This document shows positions 29,044-37,769 of a stretch of 64,000 nucleotides of DNA, one piece after another. Under the pieces are notes generated by a model. It was not told the DNA's origin. It searched no databases and saw only the letters and a list, made by a program, of their open reading frames with translations. Origin of the DNA: Oscillatoriaceae cyanobacterium M7585_C2015_266 (GTDB lineage: Bacteria; Cyanobacteriota; Cyanobacteriia; Cyanobacteriales; Oscillatoriaceae); the NCBI GenBank assembly GCA_015295835.1, contig DVEG01000005.1:1-64000 (forward strand). Reading direction: 5' to 3'. The stretch's first letter is position 1. The number at the start of each line of letters is the position of its first letter. The translations under genes were made by a program, and so were the position numbers.

Positions 29044-30145
29044 ATTGGTTGTTGCAGAGATTAATAGCAACATCGGGATCTTTAAGCCCATTGCCAGTGA
29101 GAACACAAACTACCCTTGCCCCGGTAGGTACTTTATCTTTAACTTTGAGTAAGCCGGCGACAGAAGCTGCAGAAGCAGGTTCGCAGAAGATACCTTCTTG
29201 ACTTGCCAGCAAACGATATGCCTCTAGAATTTCGGCATCGGTAACAGCATTAAATTCACCTTGGCTAGCCTCAGCTGCTGCAACCGCTTTCTGCCAACTA
29301 GCGGGATTACCGATGCGAATTGCGGTAGCAATGGTTTCTGGATGCGCCACAGGTTGGCCCGTAACCAACGGCGCTGCCCCTGCTGCTTGGAAACCCATCA
29401 TTCGCGGTAAGCGAGCGCAAATTCCCTGCTGATGGTATTGACAAAATCCCATCCAATAAGCAGTGATATTGCCGGCATTTCCTACCGGAATACATAGCCA
29501 ATCGGGAGCGTCGCCCAGGGCGTCTACTATTTCAAAAGCTGCAGTTTTCTGCCCTTCTAAGCGATAGGGATTCAGGGAGTTCACTAAAGTTACTGGATAG
29601 TGAGCTGCCATCTCTTGGACAATTGCCAAGGCTCGGTCGAAATTGCCTTTTACCGAGAGAACTTCTGCTCCGTATACTAAAGCTTGGGCTAACTTTCCCA
29701 AAGCAACATAACCGTCAGGAATGAGTACGAAGGCGCGCAACCCAGCTCTGCGGGCGTAAGCAGCGGCTGAAGCAGAGGTATTGCCTGTGCTGGCACAAAT
29801 CACGGCTTGGGAGCCTGCCTCTACCGCTTTAGAAATGGCCATAGTCATTCCCCGATCTTTGAAGCTGCCGGTGGGGTTGAGTCCGTCATATTTAACGAAA
29901 ACTTCTACTTGTCGCCCTATGAGGCTTGCGATCGCAGGCACAGGAATTAGAGGGGTATTGCCTTCTTGCAGAGTTACCACTGGTGTAGTATCTGTGACAG
30001 GCAAAAAGCGGCGATAAGCTTCAATCAAACCGGGCCAATTTTTCAGGGCAATGCGGCGAGCGCCCGCAATAGCTGCGGCACCTGAAGCATAAGAATCAGC
30101 GGCAGACAGACTCAGAGTCACGGTTTTTTTAGGTTTTGGATGCAA
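28988..30145 (-). CDS. thrC: Threonine synthase
   Basis: A PLP enzyme that converts O-phosphohomoserine to threonine. The PLP lysine is K96 in [11 protein letters not shown], and the phosphate-binding loop of PLP fold type II is [22 protein letters not shown] at the N-terminus and [18 protein letters not shown] are typical of the short, SAM-insensitive bacterial form. Length is 385 residues. The gene ends inside the coding region of the convergent coiled-coil gene, an overlap of 56 bases that gives it the C-terminal tail [13 protein letters not shown]. No other thr gene is adjacent. Confidence 0.93.
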   Translation of the reverse strand: MHPKPKKTVTLSLSAADSYASGAAAIAGARRIALKNWPGLIEAYRRFLPVTDTTPVVTLQEGNTPLIPVPAIASLIGRQVEVFVKYDGLNPTGSFKDRGMTMAISKAVEAGSQAVICASTGNTSASAAAYARRAGLRAFVLIPDGYVALGKLAQALVYGAEVLSVKGNFDRALAIVQEMAAHYPVTLVNSLNPYRLEGQKTAAFEIVDALGDAPDWLCIPVGNAGNITAYWMGFCQYHQQGICARLPRMMGFQAAGAAPLVTGQPVAHPETIATAIRIGNPASWQKAVAAAEASQGEFNAVTDAEILEAYRLLASQEGIFCEPASAASVAGLLKVKDKVPTGARVVCVLTGNGLKDPDVAINLCNNQFKRGIDPDLSAVAAVMGF

Positions 30146-30332
30146 ACAATAGTAGTTTTCTTTACCTCTAGTTTACCTTGAGACTCCCAACTTGCTGACG
30201 AGTACCTAGTCAACAAACTGACACCCGCAACTACGCGTTCCGGTTTTTTCAATAAATCGGGATTTTTAACTTACATTTACCTGTAAAATTTTCTGATGAT
30301 GTCAGTAGGCAAGAATAACTAGAGAATTACCA

Positions 30333-30551
30333 ATGTCAACTTCCAGTAACTCCAGCACGGTTACTAACTCTGCCATGGTTGCCAATATCCAATCGCTGAA
30401 ATGCCTCTACCAAGCCCCTCAACAAGTCAAGCTCCTGCACCTACACGCTGAAATAGAATCTTTGCTTTTGCACTTGCAAGCCCTAAAACGCCAGCGGCTA
30501 GAAAATAGGCCCACAGCCGAAAGCGGTACCCTCAAACGCCAAAAACCGTAA
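30333..30551 (+). CDS. Small conserved-looking protein, 72 residues
   Basis: After a Ser/Thr/Asn-rich start of about 18 residues comes a helical region, AEIESLLLHLQALKRQRL, that could form a short coiled coil. There is no signal peptide and no catalytic motif. It is divergent from thrC and precedes desA by 270 bases. Proteins with this LQALKxQR pattern occur in cyanobacteria, but no function is known to me. Confidence 0.6.
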   Translation: MSTSSNSSTVTNSAMVANIQSLKCLYQAPQQVKLLHLHAEIESLLLHLQALKRQRLENRPTAESGTLKRQKP

Positions 30552-30824
30552 TTTTAATCCAGAGAAACTAAAACGATTGTGCGAATTTCATGCGACAGGA
30601 AAAATAGGGAGAAAAACAAAGAAATCAAGACTGTGGTATATATTTTGAGGCTTTATAAATTGCAGTGCCAAATTTCCCGCCCTACCAACTTGAGACGGGA
30701 GTGTTCGCCAAAAAACTCAATTGCGTGATTTACGCTTCTATTTTACTAAAGCTTCACGCGCAAACGAGTTTTTTCAGTAAAACCACTGATTCACTTGTCG
30801 AAGTAACAGAAAATCACTCTATAA

Positions 30825-31877
30825 ATGACAGCATCAACCATACAGCCTCAAAAATTGATCCCTATTTCTCCCAGCGCCACGCTACAACTAAAACACATCA
30901 TCAAGACACTGCCGCGCGAATGCTTTCAAAAAGATCGGCGCAAAGCTTGGACATCAGTGGTAATCAACGTTTTAATGGTTGGTTTAGGATATTGGTCGAT
31001 TTCAATAGCGCCGTGGTATCTACTACCAAGCGCATGGGTTTTTACCGGTACAGCCCTAACTGGTTTATTTGTAATCGGGCACGACTGTGGGCATCGCTCA
31101 TTCGCCAACCGGAAATGGGTTAACAATTTAGTGGGCCATATTACCATGTTGCCCTTGATTTACCCCTTCCATAGTTGGCGTATCCTCCACAATCACCACC
31201 ATCGCCACACCAACAAACTAGAAGAAGATAATGCCTGGCAGCCTTGGAAACAAGAATTTTATGCCGATTTAGCAAGCCCCATACAATGGTTATATCGCCG
31301 TCTCAGGGGTCGTTTTTGGTGGTTAGGCTCGATTGCCCACTGGGCACTTTTGCACTTTGACTGGAGTAAATTTAAAGGCAAACAACAAGAGCAAGTGCGA
31401 TTTTCTGTTCTATTTGTTATAGTTGCAGCCGCGATCGCATTCCCGCTACTTATCGCCACCATCGGCATTTGGGGATTTGTCAAATTCTGGCTGTTACCCT
31501 GGCTGGTGTATCACTTTTGGATGAGCACCTTCACCCTCATACACCACACCGCCCCTGGCATTCCCTTCAAATCCCCCGAACATTGGAACGAAGCAGAATC
31601 CCAACTCTTCGGTACTGTTCACTGTGATTATCCCCGTTGGGTAGAATTCCTCTGCCACGACATCAATGTTCACATTCCCCATCACATTTCTACGGCAATT
31701 CCTTCCTATAACTTGCGCATGGCTCACCGCCGTTTGAAAGAAATTTGGGGCGACAAACTGATTGAGTGCAAGTTTTCTTGGTCCTTAATAAAAAAGATTA
31801 CTAACGAATGTCACTTGTACGATGCAAACAACTGCTACCGTTCATTTAAAGATTTTCACGCAGCCAATAAACTCTAA
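30825..31877 (+). CDS. desA: Acyl-lipid omega-6 (delta-12) fatty acid desaturase DesA
   Basis: A membrane di-iron desaturase that inserts the delta-12 double bond into oleoyl groups of membrane lipids using ferredoxin, important for cold and light tolerance. The three histidine boxes are HDCGH (86-90), HNHHHRH (122-128) and HIPHH (283-287). The stretches [20 protein letters not shown] and [16 protein letters not shown] are close to those of DesA from other cyanobacteria, as opposed to DesB (omega-3) or DesC (delta-9). Four hydrophobic segments are visible. Length is normal at 350. A terminator follows directly. Cold induction is usual for this gene, but no element is visible here. Confidence 0.94.
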   Translation: MTASTIQPQKLIPISPSATLQLKHIIKTLPRECFQKDRRKAWTSVVINVLMVGLGYWSISIAPWYLLPSAWVFTGTALTGLFVIGHDCGHRSFANRKWVNNLVGHITMLPLIYPFHSWRILHNHHHRHTNKLEEDNAWQPWKQEFYADLASPIQWLYRRLRGRFWWLGSIAHWALLHFDWSKFKGKQQEQVRFSVLFVIVAAAIAFPLLIATIGIWGFVKFWLLPWLVYHFWMSTFTLIHHTAPGIPFKSPEHWNEAESQLFGTVHCDYPRWVEFLCHDINVHIPHHISTAIPSYNLRMAHRRLKEIWGDKLIECKFSWSLIKKITNECHLYDANNCYRSFKDFHAANKL

Positions 31878-31907
31878 GCTGCGGCACTGTTAAACCACAA
31901 GCAATCG

Positions 31908-31944
31908 ATATAGGGGTAAGGCTTTCACCAGCCCCTATATTTTT
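31908..31944 (+). terminator. Terminator of desA
   Basis: A perfect 9-base stem, ATATAGGGG (31908-31916) / CCCCTATAT (31932-31940), ends in TTTTT. It lies 31 bases after the desA stop codon. Confidence 0.9.
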
Positions 31945-32107
31945 ATCCATAATTAAATTATACCACAAATCCAAAGAGTTTTTAGCAACAGAGCCGAGGG
32001 CAAAGCTAAAAAATTACAAACAGAGCCACTTTATCTCAATTACCAGGGCACCTAATCTCATGGATGCCTTTAACTGAAAATAGCTGACAGCTTTTTACCG
32101 CATCCCC

Positions 32108-34540
32108 CTATTCAAAAATTTGCCGCTTTGCATTCCAGCGCTTTAACATGTAACCATTCGGGCTATCCACCACCAAAGCAACCGCACCCCCATCTTCCAA
32201 ATCGGCAAAACCAGTAAGCGACTGAGTTGCATGTGTTGTAAATTCGCTATAAATTAAATCCCCAACGTCATCAAAAATCAATGTTCTAGTAGCAGCATTT
32301 CCTTGCAGTGCCGCACCAGGTTGTTGCAAGTTTGCGAAAACATCTGCTCGCAAAGTTAACACTGCATCGGGCAAATTATTATTATTCACATCAATTAATT
32401 GTACTACCCAATCGCTACTCTGTTTAAGTAATTCTTCGAGATTAGGCATCGCCCTTTCTGTAACACGACGGGCTTTCTGTAAATCGCCCCAGAGATTTGT
32501 CAAAATTGCCATCACCCACGCAGGCTGTTGCTGATTTAAATCCCCCAGAATAATAGAATCTGGCTGTAACCAACGGAATCTATCAACAGAAAAAGCAATA
32601 GGGCGCGGTTTTAATGCACCAGCACTATACCCAGCAGGTGTTATTTCTCCCGATGCTAAAAGTTGCACTATACCTTTATCAAACCAAAGCGCCTTTACAG
32701 TAGCCGAAACAAGTTTTTGTTGCCCATCTGGCATCCAAACACTAATTTGAATTTTCGGATCGAGATTTAATCCTAATATTCGCCATAAGCGCCTCTGGGG
32801 GTAAATTCGTGGTAGGTTCAATTGATTGAATGGCGCTCGCCGCCAATTTTGCCCATCGTGAAAAGCCGCCACCTGTACTTTATACCAAATTTGCCCCTTT
32901 TCTAGCTGCAAAATTTCATCTTTCTTCGGTAGCAACCAATCGTCATTATTCACCTGCTCTACTGGCAGTGCCAAACCTACCAATTTGCCTGGGTGGTTGA
33001 TGAGAGTTGCTTCTGACAAAGCTACATCCATTCTTTCTAGTAATTCACGCACTCGCTCTACGGTGCCGCTAGTATTGTTTTGCTGCTCTTCTAACCACTG
33101 GCGAGCGCGGGGGCTACCTTGTTTAGCCGCTCGAATTAGTGCCCCCCAAGCTTTGAGCTCTATCTGTTTTGGAAATATTTTTAAGGCTTTGTCTAATCGC
33201 TTTTCGAGTGAGCCTTTATCTGCTTTTAGGGCGAGAGCAATTTTGTAACTATTTTCTAAATCTTCTTCGAAAATTTTCAGCGCTTCATGCCAACGCCCTT
33301 CAATCAGAAGTGCGATCGCTCTTTCCTCTGGCTCTGTTGAAGAAATGTTAAATTGTTTCTGTATTTCCAGGGCGTGCAATTTAATAACATCTAATTGCGC
33401 TTGCACAGCCTGTGGCCAACTTTCACCCTTCTTCTGGCGCTCCTGTTTAAGCGCTTCCATTAGCTTCACCGCCGGTATCCACAAACCGCTACGAGCTAGC
33501 TGCAAAGCTTGCCGATAAACCGGATTTTCTAAAACCGGCTGCTTGAGAGAAATTTCTTCTAAAGCAATTGGATTGAGTAGGAAATTTCGCGATTCAATCT
33601 GATACACTTGGAAAGAAGGTTCATTACCTGTAGCGCGAGTGATTACTAATTCTGGCTTGCCTGCGCCTGTTACTTCCTGCCAAGTCGGAAGTTTGCCAGC
33701 AGGTGAAGTCCACTGCAACATCAAACTGAGATTGGCTTTTTCAGGATAGAAATGAAAAATTTGTCCATAAGAAATCGCTTTTTCACTTTCCAGACGATGC
33801 CCGGTGAAATTCAGCCAAATCCCTGTAGCCGGCGCTTCTCCCTGTAGGGGTTCTAAAGCTGTTAGAGGTAGGGATTTACTAGAACCTTGTTTTTTTGAGT
33901 CTGAGTCAGTAAGCGAGTCTAGTACAAATGATTCTGCTGGACCTTGTACGGGCATCTGGCTTAAAAGGCGAAAGTAGGGTTCTTTGCTTGCTTTGTTGTT
34001 GGGTGGCGCTACTGTTTCGTAAATTCTCAGTTCGTACAACTGCTGACAGGGAGACTGACAGAGTAAGGATTTTGGTTGTAGTGCTTCTACCATTACTTGC
34101 ATCAGTTGAAAGGATGCTAATTCTGACTCTGGCAGCTCTGCTGTCTTACTGTTGAGGGGCAAGAGGGCAGGTGTAAATAATCCTTCTTCTTGTAGTTGTT
34201 TTTGAATTTCGGCAAAAGTCTGTGGCGGATTTTTGCTGTTGCTTAGCGGTATGCTATCTGTTTCTGGTAAATATTCGTCAACCCAGTTGATTTGCTCTGG
34301 TGTTAGAATTAGCTTTAGGCTGAACCATGCGCCAGCGGCGATCGCGCTGATGCCGCTGAAAAAGGCAATGCTGACTATTAAAGCTGTTGACAATTTTCCC
34401 TGTCTGTCGGGTGGAATTTGGCGACGGCTTTCTGGTTGTCTTTGGAAAGTTGCTGTCTGGCGCTGGGGTGGGAGTGTGATTTTTGGGTTGTTTTTGTATT
34501 TAGATAGGGGTTTGTTGGCACCGGCAAGGTTGTTATTCAT
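32108..34540 (-). CDS. Large membrane-anchored protein of unknown function, 810 residues
   Basis: A 49-residue basic, Q/P-rich cytoplasmic start precedes one hydrophobic helix (about 50-79), followed by 730 mostly soluble residues. The middle (about 350-490) is helical with a TPR-like spacing of alanine, leucine and tryptophan residues; this is my reading of the pattern, not a confirmed domain. Near the C-terminus, DVNNNNLPDAVLTL resembles an FG-GAP or calcium-binding loop. I do not recognise the family. It is read in the same direction as the upstream glycosyltransferase, with 34 bases between them, so cotranscription is likely. Confidence 0.72.
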   Translation of the reverse strand: MNNNLAGANKPLSKYKNNPKITLPPQRQTATFQRQPESRRQIPPDRQGKLSTALIVSIAFFSGISAIAAGAWFSLKLILTPEQINWVDEYLPETDSIPLSNSKNPPQTFAEIQKQLQEEGLFTPALLPLNSKTAELPESELASFQLMQVMVEALQPKSLLCQSPCQQLYELRIYETVAPPNNKASKEPYFRLLSQMPVQGPAESFVLDSLTDSDSKKQGSSKSLPLTALEPLQGEAPATGIWLNFTGHRLESEKAISYGQIFHFYPEKANLSLMLQWTSPAGKLPTWQEVTGAGKPELVITRATGNEPSFQVYQIESRNFLLNPIALEEISLKQPVLENPVYRQALQLARSGLWIPAVKLMEALKQERQKKGESWPQAVQAQLDVIKLHALEIQKQFNISSTEPEERAIALLIEGRWHEALKIFEEDLENSYKIALALKADKGSLEKRLDKALKIFPKQIELKAWGALIRAAKQGSPRARQWLEEQQNNTSGTVERVRELLERMDVALSEATLINHPGKLVGLALPVEQVNNDDWLLPKKDEILQLEKGQIWYKVQVAAFHDGQNWRRAPFNQLNLPRIYPQRRLWRILGLNLDPKIQISVWMPDGQQKLVSATVKALWFDKGIVQLLASGEITPAGYSAGALKPRPIAFSVDRFRWLQPDSIILGDLNQQQPAWVMAILTNLWGDLQKARRVTERAMPNLEELLKQSSDWVVQLIDVNNNNLPDAVLTLRADVFANLQQPGAALQGNAATRTLIFDDVGDLIYSEFTTHATQSLTGFADLEDGGAVALVVDSPNGYMLKRWNAKRQIFE

Positions 34541-34574
34541 CTACTCAGGGCTTGTGATTAAAAAGTTAGGTTTC

Positions 34575-35801
34575 TCATTTGGCATGTAATAATAATTTTT
34601 CATAACGTTGACCGATTTGCTCCCAAGTATACTCCTTTTCTACTAGCGAGCGCCCATTTTTGGACAGTTGCTGTCGTAATTCTGGGTTTTCAAATAGGCG
34701 GGTAAGTGCTTCTATGTATTCTGGTATCTGATTCGCTCGCAAGGCTGCTAAGCCTTCTGATGTTTCTATTTTTATTCCTTCTAAGCCGCGATCGCTTGCT
34801 ACCACTGGCACTCCTGCTGCCATTGCTTCTAAGGTTTTGTTTTTTATGCCGTAGCCTACGCGCAAGGGAACTACGCAAACTGTGGCTCGATGTAATTCTG
34901 GTGCGATCGCTGGCACTTCCCCTGTGACGGTTATTCCTGGGCGTTTTGCTAATTCTAGCACTGCTTTTGTCGGGCGGGCACCAATAATCCGAAATGTTGC
35001 TGAAGTATAGCGTTTTTGGAGTACTGGTAGTATTTCTAATGCAAAAAATCGTACTGCGTCGATATTGTGGGATGCATCCATCGCTCCGACAAATACTATC
35101 TGTTCACCCCCTGGATCTTCACGTCGATAAGGAAATAAATCTAAATCTACTCCGTTGGGAATCACTTCTATGTTAGCCCTTGGATTTAATTTGAGAAATT
35201 GATTTTTATCATCTTCTGTTGTTACTACAAGATAGTTAAATTTTTCGCTGTAGCGTTTTTCGTATTTTTCTAATAACAGAGCTAGATAGAGGCGATCGCG
35301 CCAAGGATTGGGAGAAGCTCCCACCTCTAATTGATTGCGAATCCATCCAGAAACTGAACTATGAATATTGATTATTGTTCTTACTTGCTGACGAAATTGC
35401 GGACGTATGTATATTTCACTGACACTGTGTTCGCAAGCGATCGCCTCACATTTCCCCTCCCTTACAAATTCGTCTATCCACCCTTGCATCGCTTCTGAGT
35501 AGCGATATAATACATTTGGAGGTGTCATTTTTATTAGCGACTCTAAAAACCGCCCCACCTTACCTTTTACGTCGATACTTTTTTTCGTTTCTATTTTATC
35601 TGCCTGCGTAAAAACAACCAAATTGCTCGCCCACTTTCTCAGCTCTTCTACATCTGAATCGCTTACTCCTTTTTGTCTCTGCGTCACTAGCGTTACATCA
35701 TGGCGCAAATTTAGGTACTTGAGCAAGTTAAACGTTCTGATTTCTGTCCCCCCCCTGCTTGGCGGATAGGGAAACGTCGAAGAAATCATTAATATTCTCA
35801 T
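34575..35801 (-). CDS. GT4-family glycosyltransferase
   Basis: A GT-B fold retaining glycosyltransferase of 408 residues. The N-terminal domain begins MRILMISSTFPYPPSRGGTE with the glycine-rich acceptor loop. The C-terminal half has the donor-binding pattern VPLRVGYGIKNKTLEAMAAGVPVV, in which the second glutamate of the EX7E-type motif is present and the first is replaced (VGYGIKNKTLE). No signal peptide. It sits apart from the polysaccharide cluster at 56-64 kb. Donor and acceptor cannot be inferred. Confidence 0.87.
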   Translation of the reverse strand: MRILMISSTFPYPPSRGGTEIRTFNLLKYLNLRHDVTLVTQRQKGVSDSDVEELRKWASNLVVFTQADKIETKKSIDVKGKVGRFLESLIKMTPPNVLYRYSEAMQGWIDEFVREGKCEAIACEHSVSEIYIRPQFRQQVRTIINIHSSVSGWIRNQLEVGASPNPWRDRLYLALLLEKYEKRYSEKFNYLVVTTEDDKNQFLKLNPRANIEVIPNGVDLDLFPYRREDPGGEQIVFVGAMDASHNIDAVRFFALEILPVLQKRYTSATFRIIGARPTKAVLELAKRPGITVTGEVPAIAPELHRATVCVVPLRVGYGIKNKTLEAMAAGVPVVASDRGLEGIKIETSEGLAALRANQIPEYIEALTRLFENPELRQQLSKNGRSLVEKEYTWEQIGQRYEKLLLHAK

Positions 35802-35980
35802 ATTTTTTCATATTTTTGCTTATTTGATTATATATTCAACTTTACCTAATAAATTATGCCCCTCTCCCTTATTCAATAAATTTAAGTAAATTTTTATTTT
35901 TTCTAAACTTTATTTTTTTGAAATTTAAAACATGAAAAATTATTCTGCTCTGCAGTACTCTTGCTTTTCAGCAATTTAAA

Positions 35981-36068
35981 GGTAACTGGCAATTGGCAAT
36001 TAGAAATGGAGTTCCTTATAAGTTACAAAATTCAGCCAAGAAGGAGTAATTGCCAATCACCAATTACC
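35981..36068. repeat. MITE-like element with imperfect 22-base inverted ends
   Basis: The ends 35981-36002 and 36047-36068 are inverted copies that match at 19 of 22 positions, including a perfect 11-base core ATTGGCAATTA / TAATTGCCAAT (35992-36002 and 36047-36057). The 44 bases between carry no gene. Size and structure fit a miniature inverted-repeat element or a dispersed cyanobacterial palindrome. It lies in the 294-base gap between clpS and the glycosyltransferase gene. Confidence 0.6.
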
Positions 36069-36095
36069 GGTTTATTGTTATATAGGCACACCTTT

Positions 36096-36377
36096 TTACT
36101 CTTCTGGTTCAATTGTGCTAGTCAATCCGTGATTTTTCAGAGTTTCGCAATAGAACTCTGCGTGTTCTTGAGCGCAGGTTATCACCAGAGCCAGCCCGTT
36201 GGTGTGCGCTTCCATCATTATGCTGACAGCCTGGGGTTGAGTCAGACTGGGTACCGTCTTCAACAAAGTCTGCACAACATACTCCATAGTGTTGAAGTCA
36301 TCGTTGTGCAATAAAACACGATAGCGAGGCGCGAGTTTACGAACCGTCGAACGTTGTTCAAGGGTTTCAACTGACAC
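36096..36377 (-). CDS. clpS: ClpS protease adaptor
   Basis: A 93-residue adaptor that recognises N-degrons and hands substrates to the ClpC-ClpP protease. The core RYRVLLHNDDFNTMEYVV and the VITCAQEHAEFYCETLKNHGL segment are typical, including the N-end-rule pocket residues around HNDDFN. The short disordered N-terminal extension that enters the Clp pore is present. The gene is monocistronic here. Cyanobacteria often have two clpS genes; this looks like the canonical one. Confidence 0.92.
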   Translation of the reverse strand: MSVETLEQRSTVRKLAPRYRVLLHNDDFNTMEYVVQTLLKTVPSLTQPQAVSIMMEAHTNGLALVITCAQEHAEFYCETLKNHGLTSTIEPEE

Positions 36378-36601
36378 GGCTATTATCCTCTATTCGTAGT
36401 GATTGACAATTGCTTTCAGTATATTAATAAGATTGTGCTATAAAACTCAATTCGTCAACACCCCTTATTTGTCGGATAACCGTACCTTTCTTTAAGCGCC
36501 ACTCGTTACCACATTAGATCTAAAAAGTCAATAAGTAATAACCGAACTATGAAAATTAGTAAAAATTAGTAAATTCGTAAAATATTTTACATTTTCATTC
36601 T

Positions 36602-36991
36602 ATGAAGCCAAGAATGAGCGATTCAGCCCCATACTTTCAAAATAGCCAGATAATTTGCCTAGAATATCAAAATAGCTACCTATATGCAGAGGTCATAGAT
36701 ATAGTGCAAGCGCGTCAGATATGCTGGGGGCGACCGCTGATGTTGGTAGTCTATACTGAGCATTTGTTATCAGAACCGCCATTGTTATATGATTTGCGTG
36801 CAGGTGCTGACTTACTTTTGCCCATTACCTTATTCAGAGCAGCTTTAGATACTGAGTTAATTCCTTTATTAGCACAGCTAGAAGCGATCGCCAAACACCA
36901 ACCCCCAGATGCCCCCATAATTGCCCACCGAAAATTGAAAAATTTCATTCAGCAAGTTTGGCAAGCACATCCAGATAATTTTAAACTTTAG
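36602..36991 (+). CDS. Conserved cyanobacterial protein of unknown function
   Basis: A 129-residue soluble protein starting MKPRMSDSAPYF (a second ATG four codons in is possible). Residues 17-60 alternate hydrophobic and polar strands (IICLEYQNSYLYAEVIDIV, MLVVYTEHLL), followed by a helical half containing DLLLPITLFRAALDTEL. No known motif is seen. A hairpin with a T-run follows at 37157-37186. Confidence 0.65.
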   Translation: MKPRMSDSAPYFQNSQIICLEYQNSYLYAEVIDIVQARQICWGRPLMLVVYTEHLLSEPPLLYDLRAGADLLLPITLFRAALDTELIPLLAQLEAIAKHQPPDAPIIAHRKLKNFIQQVWQAHPDNFKL

Positions 36992-37156
36992 AGAAATAAA
37001 AACTAGAATTAATCAAAACTAATAAATATCGGCGTTTTTTATGCGTCGAATGGACTGAGAAATTGAGATGCAAGCAGAGCAAGCTCAGCGAGCGCCTGAA
37101 ATCCCTCTTGAGAATTGCAATTGCGAACAAAAGCAAACCCGTGCATTAGCATATTA

Positions 37157-37186
37157 TAGCGCCACCCTAAGAAAGCGCTACTTTTT
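37157..37186 (+). terminator. Terminator in the 36992-37300 gap
   Basis: TAGCGC (37157-37162) / GCGCTA (37175-37180) followed by CTTTTTG. It is the only structure in this 309-base gene-free stretch apart from a direct repeat of GTAGGAATT (37207 and 37221). It lies 165 bases after the upstream gene's stop codon, so it could also end an unannotated short RNA. Confidence 0.55.
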
Positions 37187-37300
37187 GCTAGCAGCACTCA
37201 CAAATTACCTACAGTAGGAATTCTACGGTAGGAATTGCATGTGGTACATTTGTTAAATTTTTATAAATGGCCACTTTTCACCCTAGCAGCCTTGGCAGTA

Positions 37301-37480
37301 TTAGGGGTTGGGCACTAATTCAATCCGCCCTGCATCCATTTCCGTCATCAGCAATTCCAGAGCTTCGTAATCGACATCAGAAATGTACCCCAGTCGGGTA
37401 AGCTCATAATTAATCTCGTTTTCGATATCCGGCGTTAGACGTTTGATATATAAAGCTTTTTCGACAAGTTGACGGATCAT
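37301..37480 (-). CDS. Small protein of unknown function, 59 residues
   Basis: The start is the ATG at 37480 (MIRQLVEKALYIKRLTPD), preceded by AAAGGTG as ribosome-binding site. A TTG seven codons upstream is in frame but has no such signal. The product is acidic and helical, with DIENEINYELTRLGYISDVDYEALELLMTEM split over two helices. Short proteins of this type (MIRQLVEKAL...) recur in cyanobacteria. It is divergent from the radical SAM gene; function unknown. Confidence 0.65.
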   Translation of the reverse strand: MIRQLVEKALYIKRLTPDIENEINYELTRLGYISDVDYEALELLMTEMDAGRIELVPNP

Positions 37481-37769
37481 AGCGACACCTTTGCTTATCA
37501 ATAAACTAAACTGTATATAGTCTTCATTGTTGACTGAATATCAGGTAAAGAAAGTGATATGCGCTCAACAGTAGTAATGATCTAAATCACCCAGCCGCCG
37601 TGCGCCCCAGTATTATCGTCAATTCTTACCAGCAGTAAGCTCTTATGGGCCAGATTGTGGAGTTTTAAAATAAGCCAGGCTGTCGCACCTGACTGACAAA
37701 TTCCAGTATATTAAAAGCATGAGAGAAAAAGTATTAGTAGTAGCTGGAAGTAAGAGATAGGGTTGTGCA

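Noticed and set aside
30665-31123. Open frame of 152 codons overlapping the start of desA
   Set aside because: It shares DNA with the well-supported desA gene in another frame, and its product has no recognisable pattern.
37205-37232. Direct repeat of GTAGGAATT as a possible insertion footprint
   Set aside because: Only two short copies 14 bases apart, with nothing mobile between them.
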